The translations under genes were made by a program, and so were the position numbers. Of a stretch of 64,000 nucleotides of DNA, positions 1-13,418 are shown one piece after another. Every line of letters starts with the position of its first letter. The stretch's first letter is position 1. The stretch is from Eriocheir sinensis (lineage: Eukaryota > Arthropoda > Malacostraca > Decapoda > Varunidae): contig NC_066549.1 in assembly GCF_024679095.1 (NCBI RefSeq), positions 9,783,654 through 9,847,653 on the forward strand. The letters are read 5' to 3'. Below the pieces are notes generated by a model. That model worked only from the letters and a program-made list of their open reading frames with translations, searched no databases and was not told the DNA's origin.

Positions 1-698
<698 letters not shown>

Positions 699-1047
699 CG
701 CAGACGGTGTGGGTGCACTGGGGCTTGTCCCCCCCCCCACACACACACACACACGAAATATTACCATGTGCTCGAGAACAGAGAGGGAGTCATATGTCGA
801 ATACTAGTTTTTTTAAACTAAACATGTGAGAAAGATATATAGATGCAGACAAGCAGACCCGTTTTGCTGCACGTCTCGTTTTGAGGCCGGAGCAAAGTCA
901 CCGGTGATCTACAGTGTCATATACAAGTGAAATCCGACCACAATGGTGGTCGTGATCGCATTAGTGGATCGGGAGTTTAGAGGGATTGCTTTTCTCAAGG
1001 TTAGCCACTGTGGGACTTACAACTGAAATATATTTCTGGCTGGTCTC

Positions 1048-1154
<107 letters not shown>

Positions 1155-1277
1155 TTTTTTTTTACAACAAAGGATACAGCTCAAGGGCACAAAAAAGTAA
1201 ACAATAATATAAAAAAAGCCCGCTACTCGCTGCTCCCAAAGATAATCTAAAGAGGTGGCCGAAAGAGAGGTCAATTT

Positions 1278-1651
1278 CTTTTTTTTTTTTTTCTTTTTTT
1301 ACGTTGATTGCCTATTGCGCCGGTAGGCATCTTCCCGGTGGGGCCTGATGGTCGGCCCAAGGCTTCTTCCAGGTGGGGCCTGATGGTCGGTCCAGCCCGT
1401 TCTGGCGCAGGCGAGTGTTTATAGTGGCGCCATCTTGCATTGGCTCATGCTGCCCCCCGGAACTCGTTCTTGATTCGCTTGGACGGCTTCCTCTAGAGTC
1501 CGGGTTGATGGGTGGTCTTTAGGACAGCATGTGGGTAGTTTTAAGCCACTCGGCGGTGACTGAAAAATCCGAGTGGTAGCGTGGGGATTCGAACCTGCGT
1601 CGTCCATCAAGCGGTGAATGTGGGCCCAGTACGCTACCACCTACGCCACCG
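1278..1651 (-). mobile_element. SINE-1, full-length tRNA-derived, inside LINE-J copy 1
   Basis: Reads on the - strand: tRNA-like head with an A-box-like TGGCGTAGGTGG and B-box GGTTCGAATCC (around 1590), a body CCGAGTGGCTTAAAACTACC and CACATGCTGTCC, repeated GGGCCGACCATCAGGCCCCA units, and an A-rich tail (T-rich at 1278-1300 on +). It breaks LINE-J between GAGGTCAATTTC and AGAGGTGTC. It serves as the unoccupied reference for the split copy at 21722/23870. Confidence 0.8.
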
Positions 1652-3129
1652 TAGAGGTGTCCAGATACCCTTCGCTTGAAAGTGTTCACGTCGTAGGCAG
1701 GAGGGAATACAGAAGAAGGAAGATTGTTCCAGAGTTTACCAGCGTGAGGGATGAAAGAGTGAAGATGCTGGTTAACTCTTGCATAAGGGGTTTGGACAGT
1801 ATAGGGATGAGCATGAGTAGAAATTCGCGTGCAGCGGGGCCGCGGGAGGGGGGGAGGCATGCAGTTAGCAAGTTCAGAAGAGCAGTCATCATGAAAATGT
1901 CGATAGAAGATAGAAAGAGAGGCAACATGGCGGCGGAAATTAAGAGGTAGAAGACTATCAGTAAGAGGAGGAGAGCTGATGAGACGAAGAGCCTTAGACT
2001 CCACTCTGTCCAAGAGAGCTGTGTGAGTGGAGCCCCCCCCTACACGTGAGATGCATACTCCATAAGAGGGCGGACAATGCCCCTGTATATGGATAGCAAC
2101 TGTGCGGGGGAGAAGAACTGGCGGAAACGATACAGAACGCCCAACCTCGAGGAAGCTGATTTAGTAAGAGGAGAGATGTGAAGTTTCCAGTTAAGATTTT
2201 GAGTTAAGGATAGACCGAGGATGTTTAGTGATGAAGATGGTGACAGCTGAGTGTTGTTGAAGAATAGGGGATAGGTGTTTGGAAGATTGTGTCGAGTTGA
2301 TAGGTGGAGAAATTGGATTTTTGAGGCATTGAAGGACATAAGGTTCCTTTTACCCCAATCGGAGATGATAGTAAGGTCTGAAGTTAAGCGTTCTGCAGCC
2401 TCCAGCCTGGAGTCATGTAATTCCTGTTGAGAAGGTCTTCTGTTGAAAGAAGTTGAACAATGCAGAGTGGAGTCATCAGCGTATGAGTGGATAGGACAGT
2501 TTGTTATGGAAAGAAGATCATTGATGAATAACAGGAAGAGAGTGGGTGATAGGACAGAGCCCTGTGGAACACCACTGTTAATAGGTTTAGGGGAAGAACA
2601 GTGACCGTCTACCACAGCAGAGATAGAACGGCCGGAAAGGAAACTGGAGATAAAGGAACAGAGAGAAGGATAGAATCCGAAAGAGGGCAGTTTAGAAAGC
2701 AAAGACTTGTGCCAGACTCTATCGAAGGCTTTCGATATGTCTAGCGCAACTGAGAGAGTTTCACCGAAACGGCTAAGATAGGATGACCAAGAATCAATTA
2801 AGAGAGCAAGAAGATCGCCAGTAGAACGCCCCTTGCGGAACCCATACTGGCGATCAGATAGAAGGCTAGAAGTGGAAAGGTGTTTTTGAATCTTCCGGTT
2901 AAGGATTGATTCAAAAGCTTTAGATAGACAGGAAAGTAAAGCTATAGGTCGGTAGTTTCAGGGATTGGAACGGTCACCCTTCTTAGGCACAGGCTGTACG
3001 AAGGCGTACTTTCAGCAGGAAGGAAAGGTAGATGTTGATAGGCAGAGGCGAAAGAGTTTTACCAGGCAGGGTGTCACCACGGAAGCACAGTTTTTAAGGA
3101 CAATAGGAGGCACTCCATCAGGTCCATAA

Positions 3130-3273
3130 GCCTTCTGAGAGTTGAGGCCAGACTCTGGCCTCAACTCTCAGAAGGCCTGTTATTAAGATTCTTAGAAATG
3201 ATGTTTTCTATGCCCTCTCTGGCCGCCAGAGAGGGCATAGAAAACATCATTTCTAAGAATCTTAATAACAGGC
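3130..3273. repeat. two abutting perfect palindromes inside LINE-J copy 1
   Basis: Palindrome 1: arms 3130-3152 and 3154-3176 (23 bp, 1-nt centre). Palindrome 2: arms 3175-3223 and 3225-3273 (49 bp, 1-nt centre). The related LINE-J copy at about 54560-54625 has only one pass through this sequence, so both hairpins were made locally in this copy. Confidence 0.92.
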
Positions 3274-4106
3274 ATAAAGGAGTCAGAGGGGGGATAAGTA
3301 GGAGGATCCCAGAATCGTCCAGAGTGGAGTTGTTGCAGAAAGTTTGAGCGAAGAATTCAACCTTAGAGATAGAAGAGACGGCAGTGCTGTCGTCTGGGTT
3401 AAAAAGAGGCGGGTATGAGGAAGAAGTGAAATTGGAGGAGATATTTTTGGCTAAGTGCCAGAAGTCTCTGGAAGAATTAGAGAAAGCAAGGTGTTGACAT
3501 TTGCTATGGATAAAGGAGCTTTTGTTAAGTCGAAGAATAGATTTGGTACGATTCCGTGCGGAAATGTAAAGGTCATGGTTAGCGGGAGTTCGAAGGCTCT
3601 GGTACCTTTTGTGAGCTGCCCCTCTATCTTTGACAGCACGAGAACAAGCGTGATTAAACCAAGGCTTTTTAGCATGGGGAGTAGAGAAAGTATGTGGAAT
3701 GTATGCCTCCATTCCTGAGACAATCACCTCTGTGATGCGCTGGGCACACACAGAGGGGTCTCTATCCTGGAAGCAGTAATCATTCCACGGGAAATCGGAA
3801 AAGTACACCCTCAGGTCGTCTCACCGAGCTGAAGCAAAATGCCAGAATCATCGCCTCTTCGGTGGGTCCAGAGGGTGTACAGGAGCGATAGGACAGAATA
3901 CAGAAATAAGGTTGTGATTGGAGGAGCCCAACGGAGAGAGCAGTTTGACAAGAGTAAGCAGAAGGGTTAGAGGTAAGGAAGAGGTCTAGTATGTTGGGCC
4001 GGTCTCCAAGACGGTCGGGAACACATGTAGGGTGCTGAACCAACTGCTCTAGCTCATTGAGGAGAGCAATTGGCTGGAGCAGTTGGAGAAGAGTCATTGG
4101 CTGGAG

Positions 4107-5440
4107 TAGGTAGGAAGACACCTACCGAACGGGCGCAAGCCATTCCCGGTGAGGTATATATGGGAGGTGAGAAGGGAGCTGAAGCCCTCCAAAGACCCTT
4201 CCCATGTCCTCACTAACCGTTTCCCTATTGTCTCACCAACACCGGAGAGTTGTTCAGCATGCTGTCAAAAGACAGATCCTCTCTCTATCCACACCACACT
4301 ACATTCACACAACATATACACCTTTTCCCAAAATTCAAATTTCAAAATGGCGCACCTTCACCTTGCCTCGGAGTCCCCGCCTGGGGGGGACCACAAATTC
4401 CCCCAGGGAGGACTCCCCTTCTGGCTGCCGACCCGAGAGGTGTCTTGATAACTCCTCGAACCTCTTTCTTTTCAATTTCTGCAACATTCGCGGTCTTCGT
4501 TCTAATTTTCATTCTGTGGAACACCATCTCCCTTCCTCTAAACCTCACCTTCTCTTCCTCACCGAAACACATGCAGGTTTCTGTGGCTACTGACACCAGT
4601 CTCTACTCTGTTCCCTCCTACTATCTCTATCCTAAATTTCAATCCAAAGCTGGATGTTGCGCCTACGTGCGCAACGACATCACTTGCTCTCGTGCCCACA
4701 ACCTTGATTCTTCAGAATTTTCCACCATCTGGCTAAGACTTCATTGTCATTCTATTACTAAATACATCTGTGCTGTTTATCTCTCACCTAACTCTACTAA
4801 CTATGTAAAATTCTTCGACTACTTGAACTCTAATATGGAGCACATCTTGACCCACTCTCCCTTCGCTGAAATCTCCATCCTAGGAGATTTCAATGTTCAC
4901 CACCAGCTTTGGCTTTCATCCTCTTTCACTGACCAGCCTGGTGAACAACCCTACAACTTTCCTATCCTCAACGATCTAGAGCAGTTGGTCCAGCACCCTA
5001 CACGTATTCCCGACCGTCCTGGAGACAGGCCTAACATTCTAGACCTCTTCCTTACCTCAAACCCTTCTGCTTATTCTGTCAAACTGTTCTCTCCATTGGG
5101 CTCCTCCGATCACAATCTTATTTCTGTATCCTTTCATATCGCTCCTGTACACCCTCTGAACCCATCGAAGAGGCGATGCTTCTGGCATTTTGCTTCAGCT
5201 CGGTGGGACGACCTGAGGATTTCCCGTGGAATGATTTTTGCTTCCAGAATAGAGACCCCTCTGTGTGTGCTCAGCGCATCACAGAGGTGATTGTCTCTGG
5301 AATGGAGGCATACATTCCACGTACTTTCTCTACTCCTCACGCTAAAAAGCCTTTTTTTTTTTTTTTTACAACAAAGGAAGCAGCTTGGTTTAATCACGCT
5401 TGTTCTCGTGCTGTCAATGATAGAGAGGCATATAGAAGCA
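4107..5440 (+). mobile_element. LINE-J copy 2: 5' end and endonuclease, inverted to copy 1
   Basis: Starts at the family's 5' end (GGAAGAC-CTACCGAACGGG, shared with 56270 on the - strand). It encodes an N-terminal leader and an APE/EEP endonuclease: [59 protein letters not shown] (catalytic GDFN) and [11 protein letters not shown] (catalytic SDH). It is open from about 4440 to 5290. At 5350 a poly(T) stretch followed by ACAACAAAGGAAGCAGC interrupts it; LINE-J coding resumes (WFNHACSRAV) and stops near 5440. Head-to-head with copy 1; see findings. Confidence 0.85.
5351..5384 (-). mobile_element. minimal LINE-J 3'-tail insertion (poly(T) plus about 17 bp)
   Basis: Between GCTAAAAAGCC and TTGGTTTAATC the sequence has 15 T followed by ACAACAAAGGAAGCAGC. 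ACAACAAAGGA(T/A)(A/G)CAGC is the reverse complement of the LINE-J 3' terminus (compare 1164-1185 and 30299-30318). LINE-J coding resumes directly after. Confidence 0.65.
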
Positions 5441-5875
5441 CGGGAATCCGCGCCTACCTCATGAACTACTACAACACCCGGGGAGCAGTGGCCTGGCAGG
5501 ACAGAATTGTGGGCGAGTAAATACCATGTGTGGTAATATGTGTGGTAATATGTATGATAGTATGTGTAATAAAATGTATAACTGTGACTTGTTTTTGTTT
5601 TGCTCTCCTACAAATATTTTAGAATGAATGAATGTTTACGTAATATTAATAAACAAACCAGTAACTGAAAGAAGAAATAAATCTAAATAACTGAAAATGA
5701 AACAAAGGTTAAATGGTAGAATAATGATATTAAGAAATAAATAAAGTAATAAATAGTAAATTAATTATGAAATAAATGAAAATGTTAGTTCCATACCTAT
5801 TTTATATATTCATGATTCTTCTTGTTTTTCATATTTTCTTGTTTACTTTTTATTATTATAGTATTAGTTTATTTC

Positions 5876-5974
<99 letters not shown>

Positions 5975-6006
5975 TACATACATACATACATACATACATA
6001 CATACA
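5876..6006. repeat. (TA)n followed by (CATA)n
   Basis: TA units with one GATA interruption, then (CA)3 and about 9 CATA units. Confidence 0.95.
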
Positions 6007-6009
6007 TGT

Positions 6010-6410
6010 CCCGGAATAGTCTTGGCCATTCGGCTACATCTCGGAGACATGTCCCCGAATAGTCGGCGACATATCGGCGACAAATTTGCCAATAAAATTA
6101 AAATTTCAACGGTCAAAATTCGGCGACAATTCGCCGAACACCGCGAATCAGACGCCGAATTGTCTGCAACATGTCGGCGACATTTCGGCGTCCATTTTGC
6201 ATTCGTGCACATTCGGCGAACGGCCGCGAATTTTTCATGCAACATGAAACTTTCGTGGCGGTCGTCAAAAGTCGCGTGGTGGACGCAGACATGTCCCCGA
6301 ACGGCCAAGAACAGGCAAGAAAGATGCTGAATTTGTTCGCGACACAGGATGACTTGCATATTCGCGCACATTCGTGAGTCAAAATTCGGCAGTGTATTTG
6401 GGGCTTTAGG
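6010..6410. other. CpG-rich block with repeated TCGGCGACA words
   Basis: Contains many copies of CGGCGACA/CGCCGAA in both orientations, including ACATGTCCCCGAATAGTCGG near the left and GACATGTCCCCGAACGGCCA near the right. The right border CAGTGTATTTGGGGCTTTAG resembles the border of the MITE at 44551-44842. Probably an old MITE. Overlapping open frames on both strands reflect composition, not genes. Confidence 0.45.
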
Positions 6411-7289
6411 ATAGGCGTAAAAGTCTATCAATCCGAATAGCAACATACCCGCACCTTCAAAATGAAAAGAAAATGGACCATCAGATGGCACCTCGCATCC
6501 CTACAAGCGTATATGTATACGTATTTATTCAGGCTCGGTCTAGATTTCAATGCCAATAGTACCAGAACTTGAAGATGATGGAGCTGGGTAACATTACCAA
6601 TGTCCTTTATTTCTCTCTTCCCTTCCCCTCCCCTTTTATCCCTCCCCCTCCCTACTCACTTGACACTACAGAAATAATGACACGCAAATATTCAACAAGA
6701 AAATATTTAACACTCCTTCAGCCCTTTGCTTCCCCCTTTACCTCCCCTCCCCTTGCCTCTCCCACCTTCTCTCTCCCCTCCCCTCCCTTCCCCTCCTCTC
6801 CTTTTCCTTCCCACGCCCTCCTTTCCCCGCTACTTCGCGCGGAGAGCAGCAGGCCGCCCGTCGGGCATCGGCACTGCACAGTAGAGACGGGCGATACGAC
6901 TACTTCCAGGTTTTATACGATAAGTAGTTTTCAGTTAAGTATCGGTGGTATTGAATACCATTTCCGACCACTTTGTTTTCATTATCGGTTGTTTTGAATA
7001 TTTTACAGGGAAATTTATGTAGTACGAAGGAACAATTAATGAGTATTTACGCTTACAAAGAATTTGGACTAGGTTTTGGCAGTCTGTGGTCAACTGATAT
7101 ACGTCATCATCGTAGTACAAACCATCTATCTCCCCCCCCCTCCTAGATCCTTCTCCGTCAAGGTTCCCAATACACTCCCGTCTCCCTTACACACAGCGCT
7201 CCGTAGCTCAGTTACTACAACTATTACATGGACCTATTTATCTCCTCATTGGCTAAGAACACACACACACACACACACACAGAGAGCCA
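6411..7289. other. no gene recognised; pyrimidine-rich
   Basis: CT-rich at 6600-6830. CAGTAGAGACGGGCGATACG at 6879 resembles one hAT-type terminus followed by GATAAGTAG/TATCGGT words; no partner end was found. Confidence 0.4.
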
Positions 7290-7595
7290 CCTGGTGGATG
7301 ATCACTAAACTAAGTGGTTAAAAGCTCTGCGCTGCCAGGCTTCGTGGCCTGGCAGGCGGAGGTTCGAGACCCGCTCAAACCGGGATTTTTCCACTGACAG
7401 GGAGTGGTTATTGTCCCCCAGAGAGCAAGGGGGACGGGGGGGTGTGGTGTGTGGAGGTCCCTATAGTACCCAGAGATCGACTGTAATAAGCCTTGCTTTT
7501 GTCGGGAGGGTACTTGCTGGCGATGACGAACTCAGCTCGTGATCAGGCTGTGGGGAATCACAAACATGCCTGCCAGTCGTAAACGAACAGGTGGT
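7290..7595 (+). mobile_element. tRNA-derived SINE (other family)
   Basis: CTAAGTGGTTAAAAGCTCTG resembles an A-box region, and GCGGAGGTTCGAGACCCGCT carries a B-box. The body includes a G-rich stretch and GTAATAAGCCTTGCTTTTGT. No second copy in the window, so boundaries are approximate. Confidence 0.5.
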
Positions 7596-7599
7596 CTGG

Positions 7600-8600
7600 T
7601 AGGTGACGCGTTCTTCTGTGTGCCTGCTGACTCATTTTAATCCTTATCCTCTTTTTTTTGTTACTCACCTTTGTTCCATCATGTTTCTCTTACCTTTCTT
7701 TATCCTTCCTTTTATTTTTTTCTCTTGTCTTATTTTTTTCCACGTTCTGATCACCTCTGCTAACCACCAACAACAACAACAACACCACCTCCTCCTCCTC
7801 GCTCACCTTTCTCACCTTTCCATCTCCTCCTCCGTAAGGGACTTCACCTTGCTCCTCTGTCTTCCTGTGCACGGCTCCTCTTGTTCCTCTTCAATCACCT
7901 CCTCCCTACTATTACTACCTTCCTTTTCATCCTCCTCTCATCCTCCAGGTACCTTCTCTTGCTCCTTTGTCTTCCTGTGTACTCCTGCTCCTTCTCATTC
8001 TTCATCTACTTCCTCATAATCGCTATCTTCGTCCCCGATCACTTTCTTCCCTCCTTGCAACCATTTCGCTACCTCCTCTTCCTGCCTCGTCAGGGTCCTG
8101 AATTGCCTCTTCATTGATTTCCATGTGTACTCATTCTTCTGCTACTTCTCCACCTATTAATTCCGTCTAATACTATTTATACCAATACGAAAATACAAAA
8201 AAAAACATTACTATTACTACTACTGCTAAGGTTTTATTGTCCCTCTAATTTAAATAGTACCTAACTACCCTCATTACCATCACCACTCCGCTCTTAACCT
8301 CCTCTCCCTCATTGTTAACCACCACCGCCACCATCGTCGCTGCACCACCACCTCCCTTCATAACCACCACAACAATTATCACGTTGCAGTCAACCTCATT
8401 CTTCTTTATCATCCTTCTTTTCCCCGTCCTTGCTACCTTTTTTCTCCATTCCAGTTCATCGTTCTCTCTACCTACCGCCATTATGCCACTGTTCTCCTCC
8501 TCTTCTTCCTCCTCCTCCTTCTCGAAGTCGTCTTTCAGAACAGCTCAACACGAGAAAAAAGCTCCCGCACTCTCATTTAGGAAAAGTGTAATTGTATATT
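7600..8600. other. no gene recognised; TC-rich low complexity
   Basis: Long stretches of CTCCTC/CCACCA composition give open frames rich in Ser, Leu and Pro without domains. No splice-consistent coding was seen. Confidence 0.5.
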
Positions 8601-8607
8601 ATACCTG

Positions 8608-8656
<49 letters not shown>
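8608..8656. repeat. (TG)n microsatellite
   Basis: About 24 TG units beside the LINE-A copy 3 tail. Confidence 0.95.
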
Positions 8657-8658
<2 letters not shown>

Positions 8659-8674
8659 GTAGGGAGATAGACAG

Positions 8675-8920
8675 AGTTATACTTAGATTTACATAGAAAT
8701 TCAGACCATACAGACCCTATGGTCCAGACTATAATAGGTGATCTGTCCCTAAACCTAACTGATTCTACATTAACCAGAGGGCTCCAAAACTTTGCATTTT
8801 TACTTTAGTTGATATTAAGTTGAAGGAAGTGTCGGTCGAGCTTGTTAAAGGAGTCAGAGGATCGTGTTACACTGGACCACTGAAGGTGGGAGCTTATTCC
8901 ATTTTCGCACTACAATGTTG
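8675..8920 (-). mobile_element. LINE-A (CR1-like) copy 3: 3' end only
   Basis: Reverse complement matches 16700-16925 of copy 1: the end of the frame (the LD-RHFLQLNIN tail), the 3' UTR with GGTTTAGGGACAGA and the TATGTAAATCTAAG tail. A MITE with long inverted ends starts exactly at its upper limit (8916), and a (TG)n tract lies on the other side. Confidence 0.8.
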
Positions 8921-9273
8921 ACTGCATTATATTCATCATTTACACAAAAACTTCAACGTGGCCAACATTGTGATTATTTAATTCAACACAGTCTCAGCTG
9001 CAGTTCTCATAAGGGTGCTGTAGTTTTTACTCCGTCTGGTAACTGCCAGCCAGGGTACGTGGTTGTATGAATGTATTAGGCTCAGCATTAAAAAGACCAA
9101 AATAATTTCGTAATTTGTTCCTCATACTTATTTGGAAAAAAGGTGATGAAAGCTATGCACAGAACTTCAATAATAGCTATATGGCTACCAATCACCTACC
9201 TACGGATGCTTGAACACAATCAATCGTGTTGGCCACCTTGAAGTTTTTGTGTAAATGATTAATGCAGTCAACA
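8916..9273. mobile_element. MITE with about 52-bp inverted ends
   Basis: Left TGTTGACTGCATTATATTCA then CATTTACACAAAAACTTCAA; right TTGAAGTTTTTGTGTAAATG then ATTAATGCAGTCAACA. About 358 bp. It abuts the truncated LINE-A copy 3 and has no coding content. Target duplication not clear. Confidence 0.72.
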
Positions 9274-9863
9274 TGAATATTAGTTTACAAGAAAAGGAAA
9301 AACAGTGTAGCTACGTCACTACGTGTATAGTTAGTTAATTAATTGAACGCGCTTTAGTTACTCATCAAATTGATTCGTTTTCTCTTTCAAATCTTAGATT
9401 TAGAATGGATAATTATTTTAATGGGTAACCAAAAAAATATATATATATATGAAAAGAACCTTCATTTTTCTGTTTTATTTCATGATGACTAACATTTGTT
9501 ATTTCACAATCCACTGAAAAAGTAGTTTGCAAGAAAACACATAATCATACATGTTATATAGAGGATTAACAGTCAAATAACGCGAAAAAGAATTGTTTTC
9601 TGCGAAATATGAAGACTGGGTAACAAGTTTTTTTTTTTTTTCTATAAGCCAATAAAAAGCTATGGTAGCTATAGGGCATAGAAAATTCAATAAATTAATA
9701 ACTTCGTAATGAAGTGTTTTACCACGTGCTACTGCCACTCAGCGAGCGTTGATGCCGATTTTTTTACATATATGCCTCGGGCCTAGGGAATCTTAAGATG
9801 GCAGCTGCGGGCTTCAGGATTTGCACGGAGTCAACCAATCCAGTTATAATAGAGATCAGTGGT

Positions 9864-11489
<1,626 letters not shown>

Positions 11490-11775
11490 TGTCTGTTATA
11501 TGTGATTGTCATACCTATTTTTGAAGGAGTTCACTGAAGGAGCACTCACAATATGATCTGGTAACTTATTCCAGTCATTAGTGACTCGATAAGTAAACGA
11601 GTTCTTTGTCTGGGTTTTGTTGCATCTTTCTTTGAAGATCTGCTTTGAATGCCCCCTAAAGTTTGTGGTAGAAAATCTCAAGAAAATGTTTCTATTTCTG
11701 TTTGCTAATGACTCAAATTGCATCAAAACTTTAAAAAATTTGCCAAAAATAAAGTATCTTTCAGAATCACGTCAA
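11490..11775 (-). mobile_element. CR1-like LINE RT C-terminus
   Basis: - strand frame 11726-11496 reads TNFRGHSKQIFKERCNKTQT then KNSFTYRVTNDWNKLPDHIV and SAPSVNSFKNRYDNHI, followed by TDN-like residues. The pattern RGH-x-x-x-x...NSF-x-x-RV-x-x-WN-x-LP is the end of CR1-type RT. The LINE 3' UTR probably extends to about 11330. Confidence 0.7.
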
Positions 11776-12183
11776 TTTTTTTTGCGTCAAAGATCCAAGC
11801 TCGGCCTATAATATAAACTAATTGTCAACTCTCTCGTGCTGTTGGATTTGAAGTGATAATTGCCCGTGGTTTAGTCGCCTCTCAGCAGGCGGCCGGCCTG
11901 TGAGCGCGACTGTTGTCCCTTTAAATTGTTTTTTTCAGAATCGGTAAACTTCGCTGTTTATTTGCATTTCTTGATAATTTTTTTCTACCATAGGGCAGAA
12001 TAATCTCTTCCAAAACCAACGATATATAATAATGCCAGGAAAAAAGAATACTCGTGGATGAAATCAATAACATGACAAAATTGTTCGCCGCACAGTCAGG
12101 CCATTCCGCGAGGCCTCCTAGGGAGCCCCAGACGGATGTCGCAGTGGAAAAGAAACTTATTAAACTTTTGGTGCATGAAAGGG

Positions 12184-12187
12184 TTAA
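12184..12187. other. TTAA site with one piggyBac-like terminus
   Basis: GCATGAAAGGG-TTAA borders the LINE-B C-terminus (GKKLNKGTCL, then SFPHRSVN across a shift). This looks like the right end of a piggyBac-type MITE inserted in LINE-B. The left end was not located in 11800-12180. Confidence 0.4.
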
Positions 12188-12204
12188 CACTTCTATGTGG
12201 AAAA

Positions 12205-12945
12205 CTATACTTTTTCAAGTCAAACAGGTTCCTTTATTAAGTTTCTTTCCATGTCCTCTCAGCCCCTGCATTCTCGCAGTTGAGAAGAGATCATCTCTAT
12301 CCACCTCATCAAACTTATTTACCAACTTATACAGCATGATCAGATCTCTCTCCCTTCTTTGTTCCAGTGTTGTCAAGTCCATCTCCTTCAATCTGTCTTC
12401 ATACGTCATATTCGAGAGTTCTGGGAACATTTTAGTTGCAATTCTCTGTATCCTTTCCAACTTTCTGATATCTTTCTTTTTGTGAGGCAACCATATAGCT
12501 GCAGCATATTCAAGTTTTGGTCTTATCAGTGTTGTTATTATTTTCTTCATTATTTCTTTGTCCGTAAAATGGAATGATACCCTTATATTTTGCATCATCC
12601 TGTAGGTTTTTCCAAATAGCTTGTTTATGTGCTTTTCTGGAGATAGTGTGTCTTTCATCGTTACTCCCAAATCTTTTTCTTCATGTACCACCTTTAAGTT
12701 TTCTTCTCCCATCCTAGATGTTTTCCTCAGTCTTTTTTTTACTTTTCCCCATTTCCATAACATGGCATTTATTTGCATTAAATTCCATCTCCCATAACTG
12801 GCTCCATCTATACACTCTATCCAGGTCTTTATGTAGTTCTTCAAAGTCTTCCTTCGTCCTCACTTTTCTTATTAGCTTTGCATCGTCTACAAAAAGACTC
12901 ATATAACTTTTAATACCCTTCGGCATATAATTTATCAGGGTTGGC
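12205..12945 (-). mobile_element. LINE-B (CR1-like), RT palm to thumb
   Basis: - strand. MPKGIKSYMSLFVDDAKLIR carries the polymerase box as VDDAKL, then WEMEFNANKCHVMEMGKSKK, DLGVTMKDTLSPEKHINKLF, RPKLEYAAAIWLPHKKKDIR, KMFPELSNMTYEDRLKEMDL and GHGKKLNKGTCLT, broken by frameshifts. Same family as 40368-41885. This is the 3' part of one old copy whose upstream pieces are at 13570-14610, 14935-15834 and 16931-17092. Confidence 0.82.
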
Positions 12946-13094
12946 AGTTTAAACCAAATGGTTTAAACCATGATTTAAACCTATAAAAAAAAACAGTGGT
13001 TTAAACCAACTAATAAAAACCATTTATTTTATTTTATTTTGTGTGTATCTTTGTTAGTTTCATCAGTAGTGTGGTTTTAACTATATGTAATATT

Positions 13095-13278
13095 TTAATT
13101 ATGTACAGCAGAGTTGGCAGTTTAAACCAGGAGTATCATTTTAATTATGTACGGCAGGGTTGGTGGTTTAGACCAGGGGTGTCATTTTAATTATGTACAG
13201 CAGGGTTGGCGGTTTAAACCAGGGGTGTCATTTTAATTATGTACAGCAGGGTTGGCGGTTTAAACCAGGGGTGTCAAA
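13095..13278. repeat. 46-bp tandem repeat, 4 units, ending in the hAT MITE terminus
   Basis: Units start at 13095, 13141, 13187 and 13233 (TTAATTATGTACAGCAGGGT, TGGCGGTTTAAACC, AGGGGTGTCA). Each ends with the hAT target GTTTAAAC plus the first 10-11 bases of the hAT terminus; the last unit runs on into the complete MITE. Confidence 0.88.
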
Positions 13279-13418
13279 CTCAAAACCCTTCGAGGGCCAA
13301 TTCATACTCTGAAGTGCCATCATGGGGGCCAACAAGGTAGAAATTGACAAGATTGAAGTTACCGTGATACTGCGGGCCATTTATAACTATCCCGCTGGCC
13401 ATGAGTTTGACACCCCTG
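13266..13418. mobile_element. hAT MITE, 153 bp, perfect 8-bp target duplication
   Basis: Termini CAGGGGTGTCAAACTC and GAGTTTGACACCCCTG, flanked by GTTTAAAC on both sides (13258-13265, 13419-13426). The inner part CCTTCGAGGGCCAATTC / GCGGGCCATTTATAAC is typical of this hAT terminus type. Non-coding. Confidence 0.88.

Larger units (their letters stand above)
1157..4121 (-). mobile_element. LINE-J copy 1: 3' two-thirds with RT, split by a SINE
   Basis: Non-LTR retrotransposon on the - strand. From high to low coordinate: the end of an APE-type endonuclease domain (3808-4100, [18 protein letters not shown]), a linker (WFNHACSRAVKDR), the reverse transcriptase (2040-2702, NSGVPQGSVLSPTLFLLFIN and SYADDSTLH with the catalytic DD intact), thumb/C-terminal region (1650-2010) and a 3' end with oligo(A) at about 1157-1165. 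Interrupted by a SINE (1278-1651) and by two palindromes (3130-3273), with several frameshifts, so not functional. The jockey-like assignment is tentative; an L2/CR1-related clade is possible. Confidence 0.88.

Noticed and set aside
6569..8608. Several frames rich in Ser, Pro, Leu and Phe on both strands
   Set aside because: Produced by CT-rich low-complexity DNA; no domains, no splice support, and frames overlap on both strands.
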